Source of the DNA: Balamuthia mandrillaris
Lineage: Eukaryota > Discosea > Longamoebia > Balamuthiidae
Length of the DNA stretch: 64,000 nucleotides
Direction of reading: 5' to 3'
Assembly: GCA_031835245.1 (NCBI GenBank)
Contig: JAVKOQ010000014.1
Span: 356,001-420,000, forward strand
Below the pieces are notes generated by a model. It worked only from the letters and a program-made list of their open reading frames with translations, searched no databases and was not told where the DNA came from. The stretch's first letter is position 1; the number at the start of each line of letters is the position of its first letter. This document shows positions 1 to 17,700 of this stretch, in pieces. Both the position numbers and the translations under genes were made by a program.

Positions 1-136
1 ATCCTTCTTCTAGTTTTTCGTGAAGTCCTTTTTTTCTCATTTTCTTTTTCTTTTTTTTTTCACGCGAAAACAAAAACAAAAACAAAAAACAAAAAACAAA
101 AAACAAAAAACAAAAACAAAACGATGCACAACGCAG

Positions 137-3713
<3,577 letters not shown>

Positions 3714-4088
3714 CCGTGGGTGAAACTGTGCGCATATATATTACGGAGGCGTCCTCAATGTATCAGGACGACACGCCACGCACGGCAGTAAAACCTAAGC
3801 CCCTCCAATTATGGGACAACCAGGAATATTAAGCAACCACCTTAAAGTCTGACCGGTGTGAAATTTCCACCAAAAAAAATGGTTGGTTGGTTGGGTGCTT
3901 TGGTTGAAAGTTGTAGCGATGGTTGGCGGCGGCGGGGGAGGGGGGGCGGCAAAGTGGGGATGATGCCCCATGCATGACCCGTGTCCAACAAACCATCTCG
4001 CTCGCACAGTGTAGATAAGAGAGGGGTTGCTGCTGCCTCTTATCTTTTTGGTTTGTTTTTCCGCTCTCACTCTCTCTCACCGCTTCCG

Positions 4089-4132
<44 letters not shown>

Positions 4133-4180
4133 CACCAAAGAGAGCCCCCCCCCCCCGGTGGCAAGCAACAAGAGGCGAAG
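3714..4180. other. Intergenic region between IP3R and adenylyl cyclase
   Basis: No gene seen. It holds a G-run (3932-3946), a pure (CT)n run at about 4087-4129 and a C-run at about 4146-4157. The CT run lies within 100 bases of the cyclase ATG and on its sense strand, so it probably belongs to the cyclase 5' UTR or promoter. Confidence 0.6.
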
Positions 4181-6560
4181 ATGGAAGAAAACAAGAAAAC
4201 AATGGAACGTGTGGTGAGAGGGAGAGGCGAGGAGAACAGGAGCGGCTGTGCCGCCCACTGCAACCACTGCCAAAAGACGCCAGAGGAGATGCTCGCGCCC
4301 TACGTGCCATGGATGGTCAAACAACGCCTTCTGCAGAGGGTCATGAGGAAGAAAGGGGAGGAAGTGGAGTTGCCAGAACAGGAAGAAGAGGAGGCTCCCC
4401 GTTGCTTCCCCTTTCTTGGAGCGGTGGTCTTTGTGGACATTAGCGGCTTCACCCCTTTGACCGAAGCGCTTTGTCGGTCAAGCGCTGAGGTGCGTTTCTG
4501 TTGCTGTTTGTACTGTGAGAGAGTGTTTTCTTTTCTTCACTTTGGTGATGAGGTTTGAGGTTGTTCTTTTGTTTGTAGAAAGGAGGAGAAATAATGCATT
4601 TGGTGTTGAAACGGTTCTTCACGGAGCTACTAGGCTTAGTGGAAGAGTACGGTGGTGATGTTATCAAGGTATGCATGACCTTTTCTCCTTCCTCCATTTC
4701 CTCTGCGTTCGACGTTGTTGTTGCTGCTGCTGCTGCTGTTGTTCGTCTTCGTCTTCATGTTCATGTTCGTGTTCGTCGTGTTCTTGTCCGTGTGCGTGTT
4801 AATCTTCTGTTGTATATTTGTTGCTCATTCTGCCTTTATTCAGTTTGCTGGTGATGCTTTGCTTATTGCGTGGAGCTCTCAACATGATATAGCTGATTGT
4901 TCTGAGGTATCCTCGTCCTCTGAAGGCGCTTTGCAACAGAACAATTGCACATCGCTGGAATCAACCGTCAGTCTAGCTACGCGCTTTGCAACGGTTGCTT
5001 CCCAGTTCAAGTGGAAATTGAATATGGCGGAAGAAGAGGACAGTTTCATAAATGAGTTGGCTGCCGATAAAGCCATTTTCTCTATTTTGCAAAATGCTAC
5101 TTTGTGCGTTAAAGTCGGAGTCAGTGCTGGTATCTTCTCTCTCTCTCTCTCTCTCTCATCTTGTTTATCCTTTGATTGCTTTATTCGTTTCCGTTTGCAT
5201 TGGTGCTGCGTTGCATTTTTATTGACTCATCTGATTTTGTTTTTTCAAAGGAGAGGTGGTGGCGATGCAATTGGGAGGCGTCAACGGAAGATGGGAATAT
5301 CTTCTTGCTGGAAAGCCACTATCAGAAATAGCATCAACGGAGAGCGATGCTGCTGTGTCCACTGTTGTTGTTACATCCGGCGTCTGGTCCATGTTGAATT
5401 CTAAGAACAAACAGCAACCTCACCTGAACGAGGAAAAAGCGAACGAACAAGAAGAAGAAAGCGACGAATATGTTGCCGTGCGATTCCCTTCTGGCAATTT
5501 TCTAATTCGGCCCAAAGAAAACGAAGACTTCTCATTGAAGCAGACAACCGAAAAGGAAGGAAAAGGAGAAGAAGAGCAACAAAACGATCAATTGCTTCCA
5601 ATAAGCAAGTTTCTCCCCAACGTCACCGTAGGAGACGCATTATTTTTAGCACTGCGGATACATGAAGAACGAGCTCGCATCAACCATTCCATCTCTGCCA
5701 TGAAGCAGGGCGCCAATTGGATGCAAGGTTACGTCCCTGTGCCGTTGCGAAAATGGTTGGAAGAAGGCCATAGTCTTCATCACTTGGCGGACATTCGCCA
5801 AACTACCGTTTTGTTTATTGAGTTGTGTGGGCGTATGTGCTTGTGTCTTCTTCTATCTTTTCCCTTCTTTTGCTGCTTGTTCTTCCTTCTAGGCTTTCTC
5901 CTTCCATGAAACTGATTCCCTGTTAAAAAAATCAAGTTGATACCTCCACCATAGAATGTTTCGAACCGTTGCAGAACGCGTTGTCTTGCGCTCAAGTTTG
6001 TTTCTCGCTCAACTTTTCTCTTTGCTTTCTTGATTTAACTCCTTTCTTGAAGGAAGTGTTGTTCCATTACAAAGGAGCTTTAAGACAATTCATTGTAGAT
6101 GACAAAGGAGCTGTTTTTGTCGCTGTCTTTGGTTTGCCTCACATGACTTTGGAAGATGATGCAGTTAGGGCAGTCAACGCAGCCCTCGTCATAAACTTAC
6201 GATTGCACGAACTGAACCTTGCGAATTCCGTTGGCATTACCACTGGAAGAACTTTTTGTGGGGATGTGGGTAGCACCAAGCGGTGTGAATATTGCGTGGT
6301 TGGAGATTCGGTAAATCTCAGTGCCAGACTAATGATTGCTGCTGCAAAGTTTGTTCCTTTTTATCTCTTCTTCGTTGTTTTCTTTCTTGCTTCTTGACTT
6401 AATTCCACAAAACGGTGATAAAGGGTATCAAATGGTGGAAAGCACCCTGGCGCTATATTTGTAGATGAACAAACCTATCACATTATCACGGAGTCTGAAG
6501 GCCGTTTTTTGTTGCAGCCACTAGATCATATTCTCGTTAAAGTTTGTTTCTCATCTCTCA

Positions 6561-6619
<59 letters not shown>

Positions 6620-8952
6620 GTTCAAACGAGCCAAAATACCAACAAACAAAAAAAAAAGGGCAAAGAAAAACCAATACCAATCTACACACCTGCTGAAGGA
6701 AGAAGAAGGTCACTTCGAGAAGTTATCAATACTAACTCCCGAAAGATGATAGGCCGAAAGATGGAGATGAGGGTCCTGCGAAACGCCTTTGACACCTTCA
6801 TGCAAGATGGTAATTGCTTTAAAGCGGTGCTCATCAAAGGACAGGCGGGAATGGGCAAGACTGCGATGGTTCGAGAGTTGCTCAATTGGAATGAAGGCGG
6901 AGTGTTGCAGATTGATGGACAAGCTCCAGAGATCGAGAAGAACACACCCTACTATATCTGGCAGGAAATATTGAGCAGTGCTTTTGCCGTTTCCGTTATG
7001 GATGAGCTGCGTGCCTCATTTCATCAGCATTTCAAGAGATTTGTCACTAACAATCCCAAGTTTGAGAAGTACCTAGCAGTGTTGAACCCTTTGCTGGTCA
7101 CTCAGTTTCCTGAAACAGAAGGCTTGTTTACGTTCTTTTTGCTGTCTTGTGCCTTTCTGCCTTATCCATTCCTTTTTTGTCTTGCTCATTTTGTTTGCTT
7201 CATTCTTGCAGAGTCAAAACAACTAGGAACAAAGGATCGACGAGACAAGCTTCATGAGATACTTGCATGGACGCTCAGAGAATTTCGGCGTGCCAACGGC
7301 AACCGACCCATTGTTTTAGTTCTGGAGAACTGTCACTGGTTGGACAGCGCCAGTTGGAACGTCATCACTTATATGATCGATGTAAAGGTTCCTCATGGCA
7401 TTTTCTTGGTGCTTACGGCCAGACCTCCCCAAGAGCATACACCGGCAAACGCAATGGTTTCTTGTTTTTATTCTTGTCCTTCTTCCTCCTTCTCACCTTT
7501 CTTAACACCTAAGAATGAAGAAGTGGACGCAAGCATATTGATAGAAGCGAAAGAAAAAATGGAAACTCTAGCTGCAAACATCAAGTTTCTGGAAGAAGCT
7601 CATCCGGATATAACTGTAACCATCACCTTAGACCGCATGAGCAACGAACAAATAGCAGAATTGGCCAAGGTTGTAATGAATAGAACTGAACTGACCAAAA
7701 TGGAAGAAGAAATTCTTTTCTCTAAATCACAAGGCAATCCTATGATCGCGATATCTTTGGGTATTCTCTATCTGCCTTCCTCTCCTTCCCTCCTTGTTAT
7801 TTATTTGTCATTTAGTCTTCGATTTACGAGTTGTTGATAATTCTTTTTTCTATATTCTTTTTGTTTCCTGATTACTCATTCTCGTTCTATTTTCGGCTGT
7901 AAAGCATTAACTCTTCCGAAACTCAAACTGGTGTTCATCGGTGACATATGCTTCTTTGATCCATCCACCATACACCAACTTCCTTGCTCAGTGGAGAGCG
8001 TGATAACCAGCACAGTGGACAAGCTCTCTATCAACCAACAAATCGTGCTGAAAGTGGCGTCCGTGATCGGCTCTCGTTTTTCTGCTGTGCAGCTAGGGAA
8101 CATTCTTGAGAAAGCGGGCAAGGACAACAATCTCGGACAAGAACAGCTCGTCACGGAACTGCAGGCGTTAACACAGATGGGCATGTTGTCTGTTGCTTTG
8201 GATGGTGATGACATGCTTTATTTCTTTGAGAATCCGTTTGTTCAAAGTTAGTTCCATTCTTCTCCCTCGTCTTATTCTTTTCGTTCTCTGTTCTATCTTT
8301 CTTTGGGTTTATTCATTACTTAAATGAACTCATGAAATAACAATACAATGAAAACAGAGACGATTTATGGTATGCTACCATTTGCAGAGCGCTACGAGTA
8401 CCATGCGATCATTGCAGATTGGTATGAACGATGCTTTTCCACCAATAGTGCATCGCATTACCCTGTTCTTGCCTATCATTGGCACAGAGCGCAAGACTTT
8501 TCCAAAGCTATTCGCTACTACGACCTTGCTGGTGAGTTTGCGTTCAACAATTATGCTGGCAGTGAAGCTTCTTCTAGCTGGTTGCAAGCCATCAAGCTGT
8601 ATGAACGTCTTCTCCATATGTTCTCATCTTTGTCAACATTGACGCCTCCGCTGCATGACGAACAGAAAGGAAAAGAAGACAAACAGCCAAGAAGGACAGT
8701 TGTGATGGGGTTGGAAAAAGATTCACAGTTGCAGTTGGGAAGGTGGTACAGGATGATTGGTTTGGCCAAAGGGCAGGTCGGGTACCTCCAGGACAGCGTC
8801 AACTTTACTAAGAAGGCAGTACGAATTTTGGGAATGCCACTACCAGATACGGATGATGCTATAGATAGAGGTTCGTCTTTCTTGCTTTGTTTCAGTTCTT
8901 CATTTCTGCCAAGCTGGACGGCGAGCGTTCCTTTCTGCGCATCATCTCATCT

Positions 8953-9011
<59 letters not shown>

Positions 9012-10811
9012 GCGCAAAAGAGATTAGCCATGTGCTCAAAAAAGTGTTGGTGTACCACATGTATCCCTCTCATTTCGTTGGAAGGCGCAAGTATGATCCC
9101 TACATAAACGAATTATTGGAGGGCTACAAGCGACTAACAATGTACCTATTCTTGTTGTTGCTGTTCTTGTCGTTCTTGTTCTTCTTGTTCCTCTTCCGCT
9201 TCCTCTTTCTCTTCTTCTGGTTCTTCTTCTCCGCCATTATCTGCCACAACTTAGCCTTCTTTGCATTTTTCTCACTCATATTTATAGATCAGCTGTCTTG
9301 TTATCATGGGACAACAAAATAGCAACTCTGATAACTTTACAACGGTCGTGTTTGGCAGAACAATGCAACAGTCTGACGGAAAGAGCTTTTGCATACGCCT
9401 ACCTCCTCGTACATGTCAATCGTTTCTCCAACAATTGGAGCACGTTTGCTGGTTATCATTGGAAATGGGTCAAAAACCTTTTTCAACACAAATGCAACGC
9501 TCTCATTCAACAAATAGATGACGAAATTCAACAGCAAGACGCTGTCAGGAAAGAAAAGAGAAAAGAAGAAAGAGTACACAAGTTAGACACTTCTTCATCG
9601 AAATCAGAAAAGCGTTTGGCAAAATCTTTATTAGAAACGAGAAGTCAGGTTCTGATTGTGGGGGAACCAAGCGTCTCTCTTTGCCAACTGCTTCGATGTT
9701 TAGAAGAGATGACAAAATGTTTGACAGCAGTAGGCGAACACCTTGAAAGCGACAGCACTAAAACATATTGGCTCCTCATGTTGTACTTGCAAGGGGAGTT
9801 GGACAAAGGCATTCAACTTGCTGATGAGCTCTTGGAAAACGTCCAAACTCGCAAATATCAAACCAACGAAGAAGCCGCCATTCGAATGAAAACGATGATT
9901 CTCATTCGGTTTGTTTATTATGCTTCTATTATTTTTTAAATACGTAGTTCTCTATTTTGTCTTTACTCATATTTTGCTTTTTCCAAATAACAGAAAGGGC
10001 GACTGGGAGTCAGTGGAGCGGTACAACAAAGAAATGGTCGATAAGAAACTGCATCTAATAAGTCCTTCCATCCATTTTGCCTTCCTGCTTCGCGTGGCCT
10101 CCTGCTACTTGGCCAACGGACAAATGGACGCCGTTCGAGCGAACTTGATGTGTGCTCTTTCTCTCTGGGAAGACACCTTCTTGGAACAGATACGAATCCT
10201 TGCACCCCTCCAACTCGCTTTTGAGGAGAGCGCTGCGCTATGGGAGTACGGAATCGCTGTGAGACAGAAATCAAGACGAAAAGAGAATGACCTTAGAGAT
10301 GAAACGGAACTGAGTGAATGTGTGAGACGGTGCGAGTTTGTGGTGGACAAATTCTGGAAGATGAGTACCATCTATAGCCTTGGGAGATGTGGAGCTTGGT
10401 ACGCTCAAGGCGTGTTCTTTGCTCTTTCCGGAATGGTTGAAAAGGTTTCATACTACGTTCATTACCTGTTTATGTCTTCATCACATTGATAGTATTCGTT
10501 AAACAAAACAACAAAAACAGGCACACCGTTGCTGGAACCATGTATCTAAATTGTGCAGAAGTGCACCTAATTTTCTTCCAGTGGAACGAGCACTTGTTAA
10601 ACTCGCCAAAGCACGCTTCCCACAAAATGCAGACACTGCAAAAGCGGTCCGACAGGCAACAGCAGCAATGGCGGATTTCGAACGGATGGGTTACCAACCA
10701 TATGCTCAACAATGCAAGCAGCTTCTTTCTTCCTCTTGTTCTTCTTCCGCGTCTTCTTCTTCCTTCTGCCTTCTTAAGGCAGAATTGACGTTGCAAGGTT
10801 GTCAGGACTGA
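4181..10811 (+). CDS. Soluble-type adenylyl cyclase (ADCY10 family)
   Basis: Class III cyclase making cAMP from ATP. The soluble (sAC) family is typically bicarbonate- and Ca2+-responsive and not membrane-bound. About 17 exons. Phase-checked ones include 4181-4489, 4579-4668, 4844-5129, 5251-5832, 5937-5995, 6053-6348 and 6424-6541; the last ends at 10811. C1 catalytic domain: FVDISGFTPLTEAL and FAGDALLIAWSS carry the two metal-binding Asp residues. C2 domain: VFGLPHMTLEDDAVRAV and GRTFCGDVGSTKRCEYCVVG. Then comes an AAA/NACHT-like ATPase with P-loop GQAGMGKTA (about 6838-6865) and a Walker-B-like stretch LVLENCHWLD (about 7317), followed by a long TPR-like helical region to a Ser-rich end. 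No TM helix precedes the cyclase domain. This is the C1-C2-ATPase-TPR order of mammalian ADCY10. One intron near 7122-7210 has no GT donor in phase; a GC donor after PETE would keep the frame. Start chosen as the first ATG after the CT-rich leader. Confidence 0.9.
6565..6620 (+). repeat. (CT)n microsatellite in sAC intron
   Basis: Pure CT dinucleotide run in the intron 6542-6658, pyrimidine on the sense strand. Smaller CT runs sit in the sAC introns at 5140-5158. Confidence 0.95.
8958..9007 (+). repeat. (CT)n microsatellite in sAC intron
   Basis: Pure CT run just before the acceptor at about 9019, pyrimidine on the sense strand. Confidence 0.95.
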
Positions 10812-10980
10812 TGAAGCGAGTTCGTGAGAAATGTAAAAAGGTTGCGGCAGTGCCTCTAAAAATACATACAAACAAACAAATTATTTCATCTGCCTACCGT
10901 GCAACTCAGAATCATATACCTCTTGGCTTGCTTTATGTATCGGGTAATGATGGTAAAAGATCTGGGATACTTTCGACAAG

Positions 10981-11053
10981 GGCGCCATGGCGTAGTTGGC
11001 AGCGCGTCTCCCTAGTAAGGAGAAGGTCGTGGGTTCGAATCCCACTGGTGCCT
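10981..11053 (+). tRNA. trnT-AGU: tRNA-Thr (AGU)
   Basis: A 73-nt cloverleaf: acceptor GGCGCCA pairs with TGGTGCC (one G-U), anticodon stem TCTCC/GGAGA encloses loop CTAGTAA (anticodon AGT), and T-arm GTGGG-TTCGAAT-CCCAC follows. The intragenic A box (GGCGTAGTTGG) and B box (GGTTCGAATCC) are intact. There is no intron. A T-run downstream (from about 11057) fits a Pol III terminator. It lies 170 bp after the cyclase stop. An identical copy is on the opposite strand at 18165-18237. Confidence 0.97.
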
Positions 11054-11277
11054 CTTTCTTTTTGGTATTTTTTTTTTCAGTTGCGGCGGCCTTATAACAC
11101 CAACCGTTGCTATTTTTTTTTTATTTTTTTTTTTTTTTTTTGCAATTCTTTTTGTTTTTTTCTTTATTTTTTTTCTTGGGCGTTGAGGCTGTTCTCGTGT
11201 CCCTCGTCTTCGCCACCTTCGTTTCTTCTCCCTTTTCTTCTACAACTTACTGATGCCATTACCATCCTCTCATATCC

Positions 11278-12095
11278 TCACGTTGTGTAGATCCGTGGCT
11301 CCCCCCAAACGTTGTTGGATGGTATGTACGTTACATCATCGGCTTTGCTGTTCAGATAGGTGTTAACGCGCAGGTCCTCACTGGATGAAGCACGCAGCCG
11401 TCCTCTCTCGTTTAGCTGCAGTTGATTGTTGATAATAAAGTTATACCAAGTAAATGATACCAGGCCCCACACCACGTCTGAGATGTTGATGGGAATGAAA
11501 GTCAACCAGCCCAGTTTCTTGCCCATTATGCCATCTCCCTGCACGCCATCCCCGCACCATAAGAACAAACTGAAACAAGAAACAGGAAGGAAAAAAGAAA
11601 GAGCTGATAGAAAGGAATGAAGAATGTAACCTGCAGAGGGAACACGACTAACATGTGGACATAAGACACAAAGAGACCAAAGAAAAGCCCACGAAGGAGG
11701 TAGTGCGGCCGACGACCGGGTATGATCAGCAAAGCCATGCCCCACAACATGCCCCACACCAGCTTGTTGTAGAGCCAAACGGGCTCGTATGGGAAAGGAG
11801 AGAGGTCCGTCCGTAGCAGCCGCATCAGCTGTATGCCGTACATGAACAAGATGGCCAGTGCATTGAAAGCCCCACCAAGCGCACCTTTGGTTTTAGAGAA
11901 GAGAGTTTGTCAAACCAAAGCAGTTGCGGAACAAACTTCACTCCTCCTCTGCTCTCCTGTGCGCAAAACAGGATGAGCGAAAAAAAAAAAGAAAGAAAAC
12001 GAACCACAACCGGCGGCGATGGTGACCCTGCTGAGCAGCTGACTGCGCACCAACAAGCCCCACGCCCAGGCCCATCCCTCCCTGCACGACACCAT
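11278..12095 (-). CDS. Small multi-pass membrane protein of unknown function
   Basis: Not assigned to a named family. Three phase-checked exons on the minus strand (12095-12011, 11884-11631, 11538-11278) give 199 residues. The second exon encodes several hydrophobic segments, including ALAILFMYGIQLM, LVWGMLWGMALLIIPG and LFFGLFVSYVHMLVVFPL; the third has another near INISDVVWGLVSFTWY. The pattern of small residues with VWG(x)LWG resembles uncharacterised bacterial membrane proteins of similar size, but that is an impression only. The C-terminal ~50 residues are polar. The start ATG at 12095 lies within 35 bases of an AT-rich TATATA-like stretch (about 12098-12103). Function and compartment unknown. 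Confidence 0.7.
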
Positions 12096-12431
12096 TATAT
12101 ATTCCCGGCGGCCTCCTTCCGCTGCGCACCCCCCTTTTTTTTTTTTTTTTACAAATTTTTTCTTTTTTTCTTATTTCTTCTATTTTAATTCGAAATTAAT
12201 TGGGAGGAGGAGGCAGGAGGCCTCCTTTTCTGTATAACAAAGAGCATCATGTTTATTTTTATTTTTATTTTTTGTTTTGCTTTGTTGTTGGTTGTTGTTG
12301 TTGTTGTTGTTGTTGAAACAGAAGTTAAAGCATTGATGATGATGATGGTGATGCTGATGACAGAAGACAAGGCCTGGAGTAAACAAGTCAAAAGAGGTAA
12401 GGGAGGCTATTTAATGGTGCCACGCCTTGCT
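12096..12431. other. Region between membrane-protein gene and hydrolase gene
   Basis: No gene supported. It holds T-runs at 12131-12150, an imperfect (GTT)n run at about 12285-12316 and an ATG-rich GAT repeat. It covers the promoter side of the membrane-protein gene and the 3' end of the hydrolase gene, both on the minus strand. Confidence 0.5.
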
Positions 12432-14261
<1,830 letters not shown>

Positions 14262-14707
14262 CTTCCTCTACTTTGTTTTTTGCATCAAACAACAGACCGT
14301 GCAGAGTGGGAGGGTCTCCTCTTCTGCTGTTTGCTGTCTTTTTCCAAACGTCAAATGTTTCAGCCGCGCCATTTTTTTCTCCCCCCTAAAGGGTCATCCC
14401 ACGCGATGTGTTTGGAAGGGGGAGAAGAACGTGCGCGCCCGCAAACAGAGCGGCAGGCAGCCTCCTCGTTTTTCCACCCAAAAGTCATTCCACTTTCCCT
14501 CTCTCTTCCCTTTCCTTTTCTTCGGCTTCTCGCTACATTTTTGGTGGTGCAATAAAAGTTAGTTTTTCAAACAACCATACAAAAATCAGAAAGGTGGTTA
14601 ATGATCTGAGATAATCTGATCAATAATTATCAGTCAATTACTGCGATTTCGTCGAAAATTTTGAAAAATAATCCTAATAAATATTTCCTTGAATAAAGTG
14701 CTATTTT
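14262..14707. other. Intergenic region, hydrolase promoter side and SAP-gene 3' side
   Basis: No open gene supported. A G/A-rich and CT-rich stretch (14380-14520) is followed by a very AT-rich 14540-14700 segment that is probably the SAP gene 3' UTR. Confidence 0.5.
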
Positions 14708-17700
14708 TTATTTGGAGGATTGCGCGAGATGCAATGGAGCTAAACGAGCTCGGCGAGAGAGCCCAACTCTACGGAGGCGGTTGGTGGTGGTAGGGGAAGA
14801 GGCAGCAGCAGAAGTTGAAGTTGCAGTCGCATTCGTAGAAGGTTTGCGTTGGTTTACATTCGAAGCGACAACAACCCTGTTTGGATAGCTGAAACTGCTC
14901 TTTTTTGTGTGTTGTCGCGTTGTTGACGGTCTTTTCCGTTGTTGTGCTGTTGTTTCCTTCTTCTCTTCTTGTTCTTCCTCTTCCTCTTGTTTCTTCTCCT
15001 CCTCTTCTTCACCCTGTTCTTCCGGTTCAAGCTTTTGCACTGCTTTGGCTCCGACGGTTTTGCTTCTCTTAGTACTGTCGGCTCTGTTTCGCTCTTTCTT
15101 TTGTAGAGTTGTTGAAGAAGGTGGTGGCGAAGAAGCGGCTAAAGGACTTTCATCGCCACGTTGTTGTTCACCACCCAACAATAACCGTTGAATCAGTTCA
15201 TTTTTGCTGCCGCCCACTTTCAACTTCCGCTCCTTCAACATCTGTTTTAGCTCCGGTAACTTCATCTTCTTCAACAGGTCTTCGTTGAGATTGGCTTCTT
15301 CCTTAGGCACATTTTCTCTCACTGGTTTTTGTTGTTTTTCTTCTTCCGTTTGGTCTTCTGTATCGGGTGAAGAGGACTCAACGTCAATTTGTTGCGTGAG
15401 ATCGTCTATCCTTGATTTCTTTGTATTGTTGTTTTTGTTGTTCTTTTGCTCTGCCGTATTTTCAATTTTCTTTCGTTTCTTCGTTTGTTCCTTTCTTGGG
15501 TTGGATGTGCGATCATTTCTTCCAATCTGGTCACTGCTTTCTCGTGTATCTGATCCGTTACTGTTTTGTTGTTCAGTTGGTTGCTGTTGTGGTGATTGTT
15601 TGTTTGTTATTCGCATCGCTGTTGTTGGCCTCTCTTCCTTTTCTTCCTGTTCGTTTTGTTTCTCTTCTTGTTCTTTTGTTTGTTCTTCCTCACTCTTTTC
15701 GCCCTTGTTTTTCTCTGTTTTTCTCCGCTTCATAGATCGCGCCTTTTCTTCTTTTTGTTTTAGCTCTTCCTTTGCTCCGCTATCTCTTGACTGTGTTGTT
15801 TTCTCCTCTTGGGTTGAAGAATAACCGTTTTGCAACAGCCGTTCGATCAACTGTTGTTTGTTTCCTCCGACTTTCAGCTTCCGTTCTTTCAAAAGCAGTT
15901 TCAAGTCTGGTAGGCTCTTTTTCTGTAAAAGCAACGGCTCGTTTGTAGCTTTGTCGACGTCCTTCGACTGAGCGCTTGATTCTGGTTTGCTTTCTTTCGC
16001 GTTTTCTCTGTCCTTCTTGTCTTCTTTCTTTCGGTCAATTTCCTTTCCTTTATCATCCTTCTCTTCGTTTTCAACAGTGGTTGCCCGATCGCCTTCTTCC
16101 TCCTCTTCTTCTTCTTCATGTTCTTTTTGAAACTCATCATTTCCCTGCTTTAGCAAGTTCTTTATGTTTTCCTTGAAGCTTTCTTTCATCACTGGTTTCT
16201 TCTTGTTCTTATCGGTTTTTGAATTTTTGTTCCTCCGCTCATCGTCCACATTCGGTTTCATGATGGAATTTTTCGAAGGTGAAGAAGAAGCAGAAGGAGT
16301 TGATGACGAAGAAGATGAAGAAGAGAGAGCAGTTGAAGGACTTATCGTGGCACCATCATCAAAGTCTGCTTCTCCCACAAATGTGCCACAAGGATCCTCC
16401 TCTCGAAAGTACTTCACATGAAGCCGTTGATTGAAACACACTCGCCTTCCTCCGTAGTTCCCAAAGTTTTGTTGATAGTAGTCAGAACGCTTAAAGTCAG
16501 CAAGAATGCCGTCCACCTTGCGCGCTTTCTTCCACCGTTGAGGGAGGGAGCTCAATGGCACGAACAAACGAATGGCCATCACTCGGTCACTCTCCAGCCG
16601 AAGCACCAGAGCATCGCTCTCACAGGATGAACTTCGACTTCGGTCAACATGAAAGGTTCTACCCGTATTCTTAGAGGCCTTTTTGCCTCCCTTGCCATTG
16701 CCGTTACCTGCTTGGCTGTTCTCTCTCGCCAAAGGATCCTTCTTCCAGAACAGATCCACATCGAAGCTAGCCTCCTCCAGATGGTAGCAAATCTCTCTTT
16801 GCTTGGGATTAAGTTTGTCCATAGGGCCATAACTCAATGTGCAGGAAATGAGACCTTCGTGTGGAAACCGTGCAGCACCTTTCTTCTTACCGCCTCCTCC
16901 GGAACTGCTGCTCTTCATCTCCAAAGGACCACTGAGGTCTTTGTCAACCCGTAAACAAAACCACCATCCCAACTCCTCGCCGATATTTTGTCCGCCATCT
17001 AACTCCTTTCGACGGCTGTACTTGCTCTTTTTCTTAGATGCTTCCTCCTCTTCCGTTTTCTCCTTTTCCTCTTTTTGTTCGTTGTTTTCGTTCTTTTTGT
17101 TGTTTTTCTTCTTGTCGTTTTGTTCGTCTGCTTGCGTCTTGTCTCCTTCTTGCGCTTTTGGTTTTGGTTTTATGGCTGGCGGCAAGTGAGAGTCTTCGGG
17201 GACGCCGCTAACCACAAACTTGCGCTCTTCGTCGTCCAAAACCACCAACCGCAACAACCATCCTTCCTTTGCTTTCGCCGGTGTCCTTTTTGTTGCACCT
17301 TTCTGTCCTCGTGTTCTCTTTCCTCTGGCTCTTCCCTCTACTGCTTCCACTTCTCCTTCACTTCTTTCTTCCTCTTCATCCTCTTCTTCTTCTTCGTCCT
17401 CTTCTCCTTCTTCGGAGGAATCAAGCTCGACGTAGTTGACCATGGATCGTTTGGTAACATTGCGAGAGGAGCGCCGCCGCAAGTTCCATCCTTCTCCCTC
17501 TTGGCTCTCCTCCTGACTAAACTCGGAGCCTAACAACGCGTCTTTGTTCGCGCTGCCACCTTCCTGCCGAAGGAACGAGCACCAGGCCTTCAGGTCAGCA
17601 ACCTCCCGTTCATGCTCAGTTCTTTTCCGCTTCACCCCTCTTCCTTGTTGTGCTTGCTCTTTCTTTGTCCTCTTGGTCGGGCTTGTTGCTGCTACTCCTT

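Noticed and set aside
4081-4130. CT run as a coding poly-Leu/Ser N-terminus of the cyclase
   Set aside because: The conserved frame starts cleanly at the 4181 ATG and the run lies in a leader.
8551-8802. Antisense frames within the sAC exons
   Set aside because: Shadows of the coding strand; they have no domains of their own.
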